Assembly (NCBI GenBank): GCA_029941785.1
Contig: JAPYTK010000013.1
Span: 1 to 52,865, forward strand
Length of the DNA: 52,865 nt
Reading direction: 5' to 3'
From: Polyangiaceae bacterium
Lineage (GTDB): Bacteria > Myxococcota_A > Polyangia > Polyangiales > Polyangiaceae
The notes below the pieces were generated by a model, which was given only the letters and a program-made list of their open reading frames with translations, made no database searches and had not been told where the DNA came from. Of the stretch, positions 17,364 through 28,371 are shown one piece after another; within the stretch, counting starts at the first letter, position 1, and each line of letters opens with the position of its first letter. Made by a program: the position numbers and the translations under genes.

Positions 17364-18793
17364 CGCTCGCCTCGGTAGTCCGCCATCAGGTCACGAAACA
17401 ACCACCGCCCGAGTTCGACATAGCCCTTGGGCTTCAGATGAACACCATCTTCGGAAGCACGGCCGTCATCCCGCCAGCTGCGGAGCGATCCCTTTCCCCC
17501 CATCTTGGCGTAGGTGTCCCAGAACATGCAGCCTTCTTGCTCGGCCGCGGTGCGTACCGCCTCCACGATGGGCGGAATTCGATCTTCCGCATCCGCGCGA
17601 TCGGAAGGACCGATCACCACACAAGAGACGTCGCGCCGAATGTAGCGACTGCGGCGAATCAACTTGATCGCCTGCCGTTGGTACAAGGCCGGCCGTGGCG
17701 GGATGTCGCTCGCCTCGTTGCCGCCGTACTCGAAGATGAACAGCTCCGGCGTGCGTCGCATCACTTCCTTGGCCCACGCGACGCCTTCCCACGCAAGCGC
17801 GGTGCCGAATCTGGCGCCGTTGATCCCCAAATTGTCGAGAACCACACCGTTTCGCGACTTGGGCTGGGCCTCAACGACCACTCCGCAAAAGTCTGTACGA
17901 CCGCTGAGCTGACGCACCTCGATCGATTCGAGACCGCTGAGCGAGAAGCGGAGGTGCCGAATGATCGACACGTCCGATTTGTCCTTCGGTTCGAGAATGC
18001 GTCGCGCCTTGCCGTTCACGAAGAGGCGAACACGATCGTAGGGAAGGCCGAACTTGTAGCAGAGGTCGATCACGACGGGCGTCTTCGCCCACTGCGTGCC
18101 CCGCATCTCCATACGCGCGTGCCGCATCCCCGCAAAACCAGCGTGGAGGATCCCACCGAGCCCGAAAGCGCCGTCGCCCCAACGGCGCGACGTGGATGGC
18201 GCCTTGGGACGCATCCGCCACTTGCCTCCGATATCGAAGCGAATGCCGTTGTGCCGATAGGCCTTGAAGCCGAGATGCACAAAGCCCGGCCCCGCGTCGC
18301 CAAATCGCGCCTGAAGGCCTCGCCGCAGTTCGCCGGTCCAAAAGTCGGCTTGGGCGTGCGAGTCGCCGAGCCACATGACGCGAACGGGCTTGCTCCGGCG
18401 CCCGGCTTCCAAGTCGCGGAGTGCATCGTAGAACGTGAGGAGCGGACCGGCATAGGGCGTTAGCTTGGGAGGGGGAGCCGGCTCCGCTTCGGGTTTTGAA
18501 GTGGCGCTCGCCACGCTCGCCGGCAGCGCGGCCGCCGAGGAGGAGGCTGCCACTGCCGAGGAGGAACTCGCAACTGCAGCCGAAGCCAAAGCTGCAGCGA
18601 GGCCAGGTGGGGCTTGCGAGCCCAACACGCCGAGCACGCCGGGACGAGCAGCAGCGGTGACGACAGGCGGCGACTCCGGGGGGACCGGAGGCGACACCGC
18701 GGTCGGGGTACCACATGCACTCAACCAAACGCATGCCGCCGCCGTGCCTCGCTTGAGGCGCGTTCCAAGAACGGAATTGGCTGGCACGAGCAC
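17360..18793 (-). CDS. SGNH/GDSL-type hydrolase lipoprotein
   Basis: About 477 residues. An N-terminal lipoprotein signal (RLKRGTAAACVWLSACG) is followed by an Ala/Ser/Pro-rich linker of about 85 residues and then an esterase domain. Block I is WLGDSHAQ with the nucleophile Ser at about 145; the C-terminal DGVHLKPKG supplies Asp and His at about 449 and 452. The GDSHAQ-type start of block I is common in surface-polymer or peptidoglycan O-acyl esterases, but the substrate is not shown. Start codons are GTG at 18793 or 18787 without a clear ribosome site. It precedes the MFS gene with a 4-nt overlap. Confidence 0.8.
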   Translation of the reverse strand: MLVPANSVLGTRLKRGTAAACVWLSACGTPTAVSPPVPPESPPVVTAAARPGVLGVLGSQAPPGLAAALASAAVASSSSAVAASSSAAALPASVASATSKPEAEPAPPPKLTPYAGPLLTFYDALRDLEAGRRSKPVRVMWLGDSHAQADFWTGELRRGLQARFGDAGPGFVHLGFKAYRHNGIRFDIGGKWRMRPKAPSTSRRWGDGAFGLGGILHAGFAGMRHARMEMRGTQWAKTPVVIDLCYKFGLPYDRVRLFVNGKARRILEPKDKSDVSIIRHLRFSLSGLESIEVRQLSGRTDFCGVVVEAQPKSRNGVVLDNLGINGARFGTALAWEGVAWAKEVMRRTPELFIFEYGGNEASDIPPRPALYQRQAIKLIRRSRYIRRDVSCVVIGPSDRADAEDRIPPIVEAVRTAAEQEGCMFWDTYAKMGGKGSLRSWRDDGRASEDGVHLKPKGYVELGRWLFRDLMADYRGER

Positions 18794-18848
18794 AGGGGGG
18801 GATTACAGGCTCGTGCGCTTCGGCGCAATTCGAGCTACACCACGCACC

Positions 18849-20072
18849 GTGAACGCGGACGAACAGAAGCCTGCGAGTGAAGCGACGGACGGCGCGCCAG
18901 AGAACGAGGTCGGTAGCGTACCGGGCCCGTGGATGCTCGTGGTGGCAGGCCTCGCGCTGGCTGGAGCGGCCGCGCTGTACGTCCAACTCCTCGACATCGG
19001 TCGAAGCGACAGTGCCGCGCCGCCTCCGCTCGCGTCCGTATCGACGACGCGCCCGTCGCCAACAGCGACCTTTCACTCGCGTGTGGGGCCGACGGGGTCA
19101 GCAGCGCGCACGGCTCCCGGGACCGGCGGCAGCGGAGGAAAAGCGACTTCGAGCGCGGGAGCTAACGCCGCCGAGGGGGGCCACGCCCCGCACGACGGAC
19201 CCGCGGGACGGGGCGGAGCGAGCGCTGAACCGACCGCCAGCGCCCACACGCCCGATGCTCCCCTTCCCCCAACCGGCATGGTCTTCGTGCCGTGGCCCCA
19301 AAAGGGCCCCTTTCCAAACCCGACCGGCGCCAGAAGCGCCTCTCCTGCCGCGCCCCCCCCAGCCGGCTTTTTCATCGACCGCACCGAGGTCCCAACGGCG
19401 GCCTACCGCCGGTGCGTGCTCGCGGGCCGATGCGTGCCAGCCGAACGGGTCGTGCTGACCGAGGGGGCCATCACCATGTTCACCTCCGATCCATCGAAAG
19501 AAGGTGGCAAAGCGAGCCCGGAACAGCTCGCGCGCGCATGGAAGAACCGTTGCAACGAGGTGCGCGACGCACCAACCCACCCGACCAACTGCGTCAACTT
19601 CGCGAGTGCGCGAGATTACTGTCGGTTTGCCGCATCCCGGCTGCCAACGGCCGCGGAGTGGACGCGGGCAGCGCGGCTCGACGATCAGAGGAAATTTGCT
19701 TGGGGAGACGAGCAACCGAGCTGCGACTTTGCGTGTTTCGGACGCAACGGCAGTTGCTTGGGCGGCGAGCGCCGCCTGACCAGTTGTCCCGTCGGGGCCC
19801 ACGCGCGCGATCGTTCAGCCACAGGCCTCCTCGACATGTCGGGGAACGTTGCCGAGTGGGTGCGCGATGAAGCAAGGCCAAAGGCCGCGCCGCACGACCC
19901 GGCCCCGCGGCTCGTCATGGGCGGGAGCTTCGGGGACGACCTGGCGCAATTAGCTATCGACACCCGACGCGCGCTGCCCCCCGTGAGCGCCCATGTCACG
20001 ATCGGCTTTCGCTGCGCCCGCGACATGCTCACCACCGCCGCACGAAAACGACCCGACAGCAGCACTGAATGA
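18849..20072 (+). CDS. SUMF1/FGE-like membrane-anchored protein without catalytic cysteines
   Basis: About 407 residues. An N-terminal helix ([20 protein letters not shown], about residues 28-48) anchors it; a Gly/Ala/Pro-rich linker follows and the C-terminal 260 residues form a formylglycine-generating-enzyme-like domain: [52 protein letters not shown], and the end motif GFRCARD. In true FGE two cysteines sit in the segment after the GGS motif; here that segment ([17 protein letters not shown]) has none, so sulfatase activation is unlikely. The GTG at 18849 is the best start that gives the anchor; no ribosome site is visible. Confidence 0.78.
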   Translation: MNADEQKPASEATDGAPENEVGSVPGPWMLVVAGLALAGAAALYVQLLDIGRSDSAAPPPLASVSTTRPSPTATFHSRVGPTGSAARTAPGTGGSGGKATSSAGANAAEGGHAPHDGPAGRGGASAEPTASAHTPDAPLPPTGMVFVPWPQKGPFPNPTGARSASPAAPPPAGFFIDRTEVPTAAYRRCVLAGRCVPAERVVLTEGAITMFTSDPSKEGGKASPEQLARAWKNRCNEVRDAPTHPTNCVNFASARDYCRFAASRLPTAAEWTRAARLDDQRKFAWGDEQPSCDFACFGRNGSCLGGERRLTSCPVGAHARDRSATGLLDMSGNVAEWVRDEARPKAAPHDPAPRLVMGGSFGDDLAQLAIDTRRALPPVSAHVTIGFRCARDMLTTAARKRPDSSTE

Positions 20073-20079
20073 AGCGAAG

Positions 20080-20100
20080 GAGCCAGATAACGTCTGGCTC
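20080..20100 (+). terminator. Perfect hairpin between the SUMF1-like gene and thiC
   Basis: GAGCCAGA / TCTGGCTC, a perfect 8-bp stem with a 5-nt loop, eight nt after the stop codon of the upstream gene. No T-tract follows, so it may be a weak terminator or an RNA 3'-end stabiliser. Confidence 0.4.
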
Positions 20101-20109
20101 ACTTGCTCC

Positions 20110-20138
20110 GTGACCACGCGAAGCCGCTCCGCTATAGC
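20110..20138 (+). promoter_or_regulatory. Possible thiC promoter
   Basis: GTGACC (20110-20115), 17 nt, then TATAGC (20133-20138), 13 nt before the thiC ATG. The -10 is fair and the -35 is weak. The short distance to the ATG leaves no room for a TPP riboswitch in the leader. Confidence 0.25.
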
Positions 20139-20151
20139 TTCGAGCGAAGGC

Positions 20152-21936
20152 ATGGAAAACTCAAAGCTCAACACACTCCCTTTGCACGGCGCCCACAACC
20201 CGACGAGCCGTGGAGACGGGACGAACCCTGGTTCCTTTGCGGCCGCTCCGAACGTCGGAGGTGCCCTCGCGTTCAGTTCGCCGGACACGCCCGGTATGCC
20301 CCGTCCCAGCGAGAAAACGGCGTGGGACTTCATGCCCGAAGATTGGTCCTTCACGGGCGGCCAATGGACGCCCCCCGAAGGTTTCGTCCCCATCACCCAG
20401 CTCGAGCACGCACGGTTGGGCCAAATCACACCCGAGATGGAAACGGTCGCCCGCCGGGAACCCCATCTCAGCGCCGAGCAGATTCGCGACGAGGTTGCCG
20501 CCGGCCGCATGATCATCCCCGCCAACCGCGTGCACCTCGAGCACAATCTCGAGCCGATGTGCATCGGTCGGGCGAGTCGCACGAAGATCAACGCGAACCT
20601 CGGCGCATCCCCCGTCAGTTCCGGTACACACGAAGAGGTCGAGAAGATGACGTGGGGCGTCCAGTGGGGCGCCGACACGGTGATGGACCTTTCAACGGGA
20701 GGCGATCTCGACGCCTGTCGCACGGCGATCATTCAAAACAGCACCGTGCCCATAGGCACGGTCCCGATCTACTCGATGATCATCGGTCGCAAGATCGAAG
20801 ACCTGAACGAAACGCTCATCTTGGAGCAACTCGAACACCAAGCGAAGCAAGGCGTCGACTACTTCACCGTCCACGCAGGCGTGCTCAAGGCGCACCTGCC
20901 GCTCATCAAAGAGCGGCTCATCGGCATCGTGTCGCGCGGAGGCTCGCTCCTCGGCAAGTGGATGCTCGTCCACGATGCAGAAAACCCGATGTACACCGGG
21001 TTCGAGAAGATGTGCGAAATCATGCGGCGGTACGACGTCTCCTTTTCACTCGGCGACGGCCTGCGGCCCGGTGGCCTGAGCGACGCGACCGATCGCGCTC
21101 AGCTGGCGGAACTTCAAACGCTCGGCGAATTGACCGAGCGCGCTTGGCGGCAAGGCGTGCAGGTGATGATCGAAGGCCCTGGCCACGTCCCCTTCGATCA
21201 GATCGAGTACAACATGAAGCTCGAACGGCAGCTGTGCCACGGCGCCCCCTTTTACGTCTTGGGGCCTCTGGTGACGGATGTCTTCCCTGGCTACGATCAC
21301 ATCACGAGCTGCATCGGGGCCACTTCCGCCGCCTACCACGGAGCGAGCATGCTCTGTTATGTGACGCCGAAAGAACACCTCGGACTTCCCAAGAAAGACG
21401 ACGTCAAGCAGGGGTGTATCGCCTACAAGATCGCCGCGCACGCAGCGGACGTCGCGCTCGGGATCCCCGGAACGCGCGACTGGGACGACGACCTGACCAA
21501 GGCACGCGCCGCCCTCAACTGGGAAAAACACTTCGATCTGAGCTTCGACACGGACTTTGCACGAGCGCTTCACGACGAAGATCTGGACGTCGACACGGAT
21601 TTCTGCGCCATGTGCGGGCACGACTGGTGTTCGGTTCGGATCAGCAAAGAGATCGTCGAGTTCGGCTCCGGTAAGGCCGAAGGCTTCGAACGTGCCGGGA
21701 CCTTCAAGAGCGCGGCGCTCAGCGACGAGCAGCAGGCCATTCTCGAACAGCGGGGCGTGCTGAGCCCCGAGGAGATTCACACGCTCGCGAACAAGACCAA
21801 GAACGCCGTGGGCGCCGATGGCGAAAACAAGGCGAGCTGCCACAGCGACTACGTCGCGCCCAGCGTCGCCCAGCAACTGCAACAAGAGCGACTCGTCGAG
21901 CTCAAGCGCAAGCCCTCCGCTGCGCCCGCCGAATAG
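20152..21936 (+). CDS. thiC: Phosphomethylpyrimidine synthase ThiC
   Basis: Radical SAM enzyme that rearranges aminoimidazole ribotide into the pyrimidine (HMP-P) part of thiamine. The 594-residue protein shows the bacterial N-terminal region ([20 protein letters not shown]), the barrel core ([46 protein letters not shown]) and the C-terminal cluster motif CX2CX4C with Cys at 485, 488 and 493 (CAMCGHDWC). The ATG at 20152 has AAGG just upstream; longer reading into the preceding gene does not look like protein. No TPP riboswitch is visible and no other thiamine gene is in the window. Confidence 0.96.
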   Translation: MENSKLNTLPLHGAHNPTSRGDGTNPGSFAAAPNVGGALAFSSPDTPGMPRPSEKTAWDFMPEDWSFTGGQWTPPEGFVPITQLEHARLGQITPEMETVARREPHLSAEQIRDEVAAGRMIIPANRVHLEHNLEPMCIGRASRTKINANLGASPVSSGTHEEVEKMTWGVQWGADTVMDLSTGGDLDACRTAIIQNSTVPIGTVPIYSMIIGRKIEDLNETLILEQLEHQAKQGVDYFTVHAGVLKAHLPLIKERLIGIVSRGGSLLGKWMLVHDAENPMYTGFEKMCEIMRRYDVSFSLGDGLRPGGLSDATDRAQLAELQTLGELTERAWRQGVQVMIEGPGHVPFDQIEYNMKLERQLCHGAPFYVLGPLVTDVFPGYDHITSCIGATSAAYHGASMLCYVTPKEHLGLPKKDDVKQGCIAYKIAAHAADVALGIPGTRDWDDDLTKARAALNWEKHFDLSFDTDFARALHDEDLDVDTDFCAMCGHDWCSVRISKEIVEFGSGKAEGFERAGTFKSAALSDEQQAILEQRGVLSPEEIHTLANKTKNAVGADGENKASCHSDYVAPSVAQQLQQERLVELKRKPSAAPAE

Positions 21937-21993
21937 GCGACCGCGCGCGGAACTTCGGCAGGGCTGCGGGTGCGCCCTCTTGGGCAGCGCCCG

Positions 21994-24432
21994 CTACTTG
22001 CGGTGCACCGTCAGAACGATTCGCCTACCGAGACCCCGCCCGCCAGTGAGTTCGAAGGTGCGACTGCCTTTCGTCACGCGGTACTTGTGCCGGGCCAGGA
22101 AGCGAGTCGCCCAACCGCGAGCCTTCAGCTTCTGCCGCGCCACGGCCATCATGGTCCGAATGCCGCGGTAGGTGTAACGCTGTTTGTAGAGGAAGAGGTG
22201 CTTCTCGCCACCCGTCGTGACCTTCGAATAAGAGGCGCCCGCAGGCATCACGAAGTCGGGATGCCCTGGAACGTAACCGCCGGCCGGCGGAGGCGGCGGA
22301 GGCGGCGGAGGGGGGGGCGCCATGCTCTTTTTTAATAAGCCAATCGCCCCGAGCATGCTGAATGCCTGAATGTTCAGCGTCTTGATCTCGAGATCGAGCG
22401 TCTTGCCGTCACCGTCAACCGTGACGGCAAAGGCCGCTGTCATTCGCTTGTCCCCCTTGAGGCGAATGGCTTTTCTCGAAATGCCCGTTTCCTTCTTCAT
22501 CCCGTCGAAGATGTCGTCGGCTTTGTCCCCGAGGGCATCGATGCCGATCTTGCCGACAGTCCCCGCATCGAACCACATCAACAGGTGCGGTTTTGCGTCC
22601 AGCGCGCTCATGGCGCTCTTGTGGGCCGCGTTGTCACCCAAGGTGTCTTTGCCATCCTTCAGAGCCGACATCACGCGCTTGACATACTTCTCCGCCCCCA
22701 CGGCAAAAGCCATGTAGTCGCCCGCAAACCGAATGCGCACGTGCGGCAACTCCTCCTTCTCCGGCGAAGCATTGAACCCGTCTTTCTTCTTCTTGACGGC
22801 GTACATTCCCTTCAACTTGGCGTCGTCGCCGTCGAAGAGCTTCTGCCGGACCGACTTGACGATCTTCTTTGCCGACTCTTCCTTGCCAACGTGGATCACG
22901 TAGGCGAAAGCCCCCGCGGAACTCATCAACTCCTCGGGCTTGAGCTTCTCCATCTCGAGCTTGAGCTTGGGATCGACGACCAGAGCGAACGCCAAATGGT
23001 CGCCCACCGAGTCGAAGATGTCGATGATGCTGAAATCGAGCTGGTCTTTGACTTCGTCCGACGCCTTGTCGAACGTGTCCCCCATGCCATCTTGGACGCC
23101 ATCGAGCTTCTTTTTGATATGCTTTCGCAGCGCCTTACCCTTCAGATCGCGCTTCGTGGAAAAGGCGATGTAGGCCACCGTCTCTTTGGGCAGCTTCTCG
23201 ACCACGTCGAGCGACGACACCGATGGGGCCTCATCCTCTTCGTCGAGCTTGGCTCCCTTGAATTGAGCCCGCATGGTGGTGACGAGACCGGCGCTTTCGA
23301 AGGCCGCTCCAGCCGTGAAGGGGGCAGCGTCCGACATGTAGTCGCGGGCAAACTTCTTTTGGTCGTCCGACTTGCTCTCGCCCAGGATCTCGCTGTCGAG
23401 GTAAAGAACCGCCGCGCCGCCACTCGGAAAATCAGCCTGGCCCCATCGTTCACTGTCGGCCAGCGCCTCTTTGTCTCCGCTGATCACCTTGCCGACGTCT
23501 TCGACGAACTCTGTGTTGCCGATAGCCAGTATCTGCTCGTCTCCAAACCAAACGAAGGCCTTCTTCTTGCGCTCTTTGGAAAGTCGATAGGTCCAGAAGG
23601 CCTTCTTGGCCGCCTTCCATTCCTTCATCTCGCTGTAGGTCTTGTCCTTGGCTTTCTTCACGAAGTAGCGCACGCCGCCTGCAAAATCGCCGTCTTTCGT
23701 GAAGCGCTCCGAGTCGAGCAACTTGTCGATCCCGTCGCTACTACCGAACTTGAACAAGGTCGCGGTCACCTGCTTGGAGCTGAGCCCGCGAGCAGCCATC
23801 GCTATGCCGTCGAGACCATCGACGATGTCTTCCGCCTCATCCTTCTTGAGTTCGAAGGCGTCGACCAGTCCGTCGATGAGGTCCTCCCGCCATTTCTTGG
23901 CGTCGATCTCCTTGGTCCGGATCATGTCCATATCCAGGAGTCCGCCGACGGCAGCCTTTACGCTCGGGACCTCGAAAAACAACTCCGTGTCTTTCGGTAC
24001 CGACGAGGCAAGCTTGGCCGAGCTTCCACCGCTGAACGCCACGACGAGGACGATCACCAACAAGAGCACCGCCGCACCAGCACCGCCGGCAATGGCCGCA
24101 ATCGGCAATTTCTTCTTCGGTCCCGCGGCGGCGGCCGGGTGCGCGCCTGCTGCTTGTGGTGCCGCACCGTAACCCTGTGGCGCCCCAGCATAACCTGGTG
24201 CAGCCCCCGCTCCCGGTGCGCCGGGATAGCCTGCGGCTGGTGATGCCGATGCGCGCGCCGCCGCCTCCAGAGCCTGTGCGAACGGCGGATGGGAATTGAG
24301 TGCCTGCCACTGCTGGCCACCCTCGACGCATACGTGGCCGCTGTTGACCTGTCCCGTCTGGATCATATGAACGAGTTGCGCTTCCTCGAACGGTCCCTCG
24401 TGCTGCCCGGTGCGATTCAAATACCAACCCAT
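21994..24432 (-). CDS. GYF_2-domain single-pass membrane protein
   Basis: 812 residues. Residues 1-50 form a GYF_2 domain (GWYLNRTGQHEGPFEEAQL, then W...L near 42-46), typically a cytoplasmic peptide-binding module. A Gly/Ala/Pro/Tyr linker (about 60-105) leads to one membrane helix (about 108-133). The large outside part (about 135-715) has a charged, Lys/Asp/Glu-rich composition; it is reminiscent of DUF3352-like proteins but I cannot confirm this. It ends with a run of 11 prolines and a small basic C-terminal domain of about 90 residues. The ATG at 24432 starts directly with the GYF fold. Role unknown. Confidence 0.8.
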   Translation of the reverse strand: MGWYLNRTGQHEGPFEEAQLVHMIQTGQVNSGHVCVEGGQQWQALNSHPPFAQALEAAARASASPAAGYPGAPGAGAAPGYAGAPQGYGAAPQAAGAHPAAAAGPKKKLPIAAIAGGAGAAVLLLVIVLVVAFSGGSSAKLASSVPKDTELFFEVPSVKAAVGGLLDMDMIRTKEIDAKKWREDLIDGLVDAFELKKDEAEDIVDGLDGIAMAARGLSSKQVTATLFKFGSSDGIDKLLDSERFTKDGDFAGGVRYFVKKAKDKTYSEMKEWKAAKKAFWTYRLSKERKKKAFVWFGDEQILAIGNTEFVEDVGKVISGDKEALADSERWGQADFPSGGAAVLYLDSEILGESKSDDQKKFARDYMSDAAPFTAGAAFESAGLVTTMRAQFKGAKLDEEDEAPSVSSLDVVEKLPKETVAYIAFSTKRDLKGKALRKHIKKKLDGVQDGMGDTFDKASDEVKDQLDFSIIDIFDSVGDHLAFALVVDPKLKLEMEKLKPEELMSSAGAFAYVIHVGKEESAKKIVKSVRQKLFDGDDAKLKGMYAVKKKKDGFNASPEKEELPHVRIRFAGDYMAFAVGAEKYVKRVMSALKDGKDTLGDNAAHKSAMSALDAKPHLLMWFDAGTVGKIGIDALGDKADDIFDGMKKETGISRKAIRLKGDKRMTAAFAVTVDGDGKTLDLEIKTLNIQAFSMLGAIGLLKKSMAPPPPPPPPPPPAGGYVPGHPDFVMPAGASYSKVTTGGEKHLFLYKQRYTYRGIRTMMAVARQKLKARGWATRFLARHKYRVTKGSRTFELTGGRGLGRRIVLTVHRK
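22285..22319 (-). repeat. Poly-proline-coding triplet run
   Basis: Repeated GGCGGAGGC-type units on the plus strand read as CCT/CCG/CCC codons on the minus strand and encode 11 consecutive prolines inside the GYF_2-domain protein. Such a run normally stalls ribosomes unless elongation factor P is present, and the DNA is prone to slippage. Confidence 0.8.
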
Positions 24433-24607
24433 ATCTCGTCCGCCTGCTCCTGTTCCGGCGCATCAGGTAAATGCGCGCCGCAATTGATGCTCGATAGTGC
24501 GAGCCGCGCCACGGTACTGAAGTCCGCCGCTCCGCTCAAGCTATCCGACACAGGCCGCGCCTTTCGACCGGACGACACGCTCGACGGTCACCGCAGGAGA
24601 GTCGCCA

Positions 24608-26119
24608 TCACGCGCGGTGCTGCAGGTTTTCCTGTTCGATCGCGCGAAACACGTCGGCGCCGGTAGCAAAACCAGTTCGGTGACTCTTGGCGTATCGTAG
24701 CTGCTCTTCAAACCGCCGGGTGACCAGGTCGTCCCCAAGCGCGAGGGCCAACGTCGCACAAACCGAGGCTGCGTGTCGAAGGACAATACGCGCCTCGATA
24801 CCAGCGATATCGCTGAAGAACCAACCGCAGCTCGTGTACATCGCGAGCGCCGAGCGCTGCATGGCGAGAACCGTCTCGATGTCGGCGTAGACCCGCTCCC
24901 TCTCCGAGGCGTCCAGGTGATCGCACGACTGCGCGAGCCAGTCATGTCGCATCGACGGGTCAACTCGATGCGCCCGATCGCCGTCGCGCAGAGCCCACAT
25001 ATCCACTCCCCAACGAGCGCCAACGTCGTCGGCGTACTGGGCGGCGGCCTCCCTCAAGCCATCCATCGCGTCCCGTAGAGGGCCCCGCCACCCTTGCTCA
25101 TCGCCGGGTTGCTCGCCGGTCACACAACCACAGTTGCGAAACCAGCGTTCGACACCATGTTCGCAGCTCCAAGAGCTACCGCCTGCAACGATGCGAGCCT
25201 CATGGGTGGGAGGATGATCGCTGAGGTGCCTGCCGTAATTGCTGATAAAAAAGTCACGAGCAGGAGCTTCTCGGGTCAACGCATACGCCAAACATCGCTC
25301 GCCGTAGGGGAAGTGATGACCGTAACTCTCGCCGTCCGTCGCCGCGTGGACGAGTACCCCAGCGTCTGCCCCGGAGCCTTGCGCCGCCGCATCCTGGATT
25401 CGATCGACCAAGTTCGCGCTATCCTGAAGCACGCCGTCGAAGGCAATCGCGCGAGCGATGCCCCCGTCGTAGAAATAGAGCGCGATCGATCGGTCCGAAT
25501 AGGGGGAACGCCAATGGTAGGCGAAACGCGTATCGATCGTCCCCCCCTGCCGGTCCTCCCAAGGGGCCGTGCCGTCACCTCGCGCCCGAACGGCGGCGGC
25601 CTGGCGCGGCGCGAGCAGAGCGAAACGAAGCCCGGCGGCGGCCAAGGCATCCAACACGCGATCGCTACACGCCGTCTCGGGGAGCCACATGCCTTCCGCT
25701 TGACGACCAAAGCGCAAACGAAAGTCGTCCATGCCCCAGCGAATTTCGGTCTTCAAGTCCCGCACATTGCAGAGCGGCAAAATCGCATGACTGTAGGCTT
25801 GGGCGATGGCGTTGCCGTGTCCGAGCCGGGCCACGCTCGCTCGGTCAGCGGCAACGAGTTTCTCCAACAAGGCCGGGGCGCGCTCTTCGATCCACGAAAG
25901 CAGCGTCGGCCCGAAATTGAAGCTCATCCATGCGTAATTGTTGACCCGATCGATGATCTCCCCAGAATCATTCATAATGGGCGCGTTGGCATTCGCCGCG
26001 TAACACTGCTCGGTGATCTGCCCGTTCCAGTCCGTGCCGCTCGGCCCCCTCCCGGTTCGAGGGTCCTCTCGCGGAGGCTGATAGAAGTGGCCGTGGACGA
26101 CCAACGAGCGAGGAGCCAT
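24608..26119 (-). CDS. GH57-family glycosidase (alpha-amylase/mannosidase-like)
   Basis: 503 residues opening with the family N-terminus LVVHGHFYQPPREDP. Further GH57 features are NNYAWMSFNFGPTLLSW, LGHGNAIAQAYSHAILPL, and GMWLPETACS, where the Glu is in the position expected of the nucleophile. This subtype, with a DUF3536-like C-terminal part (GVERWFRNCGC), occurs in many bacteria near alpha-glucan enzymes; the substrate here is not proven. No signal peptide, so cytoplasmic. The ATG at 26119 has no Shine-Dalgarno; a TATGCT hexamer lies six nt upstream, so the message may have almost no leader. Divergent from the DUF362 gene. Confidence 0.88.
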   Translation of the reverse strand: MAPRSLVVHGHFYQPPREDPRTGRGPSGTDWNGQITEQCYAANANAPIMNDSGEIIDRVNNYAWMSFNFGPTLLSWIEERAPALLEKLVAADRASVARLGHGNAIAQAYSHAILPLCNVRDLKTEIRWGMDDFRLRFGRQAEGMWLPETACSDRVLDALAAAGLRFALLAPRQAAAVRARGDGTAPWEDRQGGTIDTRFAYHWRSPYSDRSIALYFYDGGIARAIAFDGVLQDSANLVDRIQDAAAQGSGADAGVLVHAATDGESYGHHFPYGERCLAYALTREAPARDFFISNYGRHLSDHPPTHEARIVAGGSSWSCEHGVERWFRNCGCVTGEQPGDEQGWRGPLRDAMDGLREAAAQYADDVGARWGVDMWALRDGDRAHRVDPSMRHDWLAQSCDHLDASERERVYADIETVLAMQRSALAMYTSCGWFFSDIAGIEARIVLRHAASVCATLALALGDDLVTRRFEEQLRYAKSHRTGFATGADVFRAIEQENLQHRA

Positions 26120-26181
26120 GGGCAAAGCATAACAAACTCATCGGCCCGGCGTGACCCACACTGTCGTGGTACGGTCCGCGC

Positions 26182-27693
<1,512 letters not shown>

Positions 27694-27734
27694 GACTCGC
27701 TAGCGACCGTGTTCGCGGCGTTTTGAGGTGTCGT

Positions 27735-28262
27735 TCAACGTAAGACGAGTCGGAACTGGACGACGATCTCGTCGGCCACCCGGAAGGCCCCTAGTGGGCC
27801 CCGGATCGGCGCTACGCCGAGACGCTCCAATGACAATTCGATCTGGCCAGTGAGTGCTCCGTCCTGCTCGTCGTGCTTCAAGTCGAAACGGATGCGCTGT
27901 TGGCCGCGCGGTGCACGGACCACGCCTTGACCAGCATCGCGAGTCTTGCCGTTCACTCGGACGAGGACTTCGGGTCCAAGAAGAATGTCGTTCTGGACCT
28001 TGTCGGTGATTTGGGCGTGCTCTCGGGCAGACAGCACGCCCTCATCAACCGCCCCGGCCCGCAGCACGCCGACGACGGTCAAGCCGACAATTGGGAACCG
28101 AAGCGAAGCCGACCAATTCTGCTCGTCGTCCTCGAGGCGAACTTGGCCCTCGAATTGTCCGGCGCGCAACTCGAGATCGTGAGCCAGTCGGGACATGAGC
28201 CCCTCGGCGCGAGTGCGAACGACGACGGTGCTTTCGTCGGGGTTCACTCGACGCGTAGTCAT
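27735..28262 (-). CDS. YceI-like domain protein
   Basis: 175 residues of mostly alternating polar and non-polar strands, as in the YceI lipocalin-like barrel: VVVRTRAEGLMSRLAHDLEL (the Hxl/S-HD start), then SASLRFPIVGLTVV and LGPEVLVRVNGKTRD. YceI proteins bind long polyprenyl-type lipids. No signal peptide is seen from the chosen start. The ATG at 28262 has GAGG eight nt upstream; extending to 28364 adds non-conserved residues. It is the last gene of the lipoprotein/pseudo-ABC block, separated by 109 nt that include a 12-bp palindrome GGCTCGCGAGCC (28340-28351). Confidence 0.72.
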   Translation of the reverse strand: MTTRRVNPDESTVVVRTRAEGLMSRLAHDLELRAGQFEGQVRLEDDEQNWSASLRFPIVGLTVVGVLRAGAVDEGVLSAREHAQITDKVQNDILLGPEVLVRVNGKTRDAGQGVVRAPRGQQRIRFDLKHDEQDGALTGQIELSLERLGVAPIRGPLGAFRVADEIVVQFRLVLR

Positions 28263-28371
28263 AAGGGACACCTCGACGTGTTCGCCCCGTCCGTCAAGCA
28301 CCCACGCGGCGCAGAAGCGGCCGACAACAAAGGAGACGTGGCTCGCGAGCCTATCGTCACGCAAGATAAGC

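Noticed and set aside
20073-20151. A TPP riboswitch upstream of thiC
   Set aside because: The gap is too short and the conserved core motifs are absent.
22585-24243. A 552-codon open frame on the plus strand opposite the GYF_2-domain gene
   Set aside because: The minus-strand gene has a recognisable domain, membrane helix and sensible composition; the opposite frame is a by-product of GC-rich codon usage with no motif.
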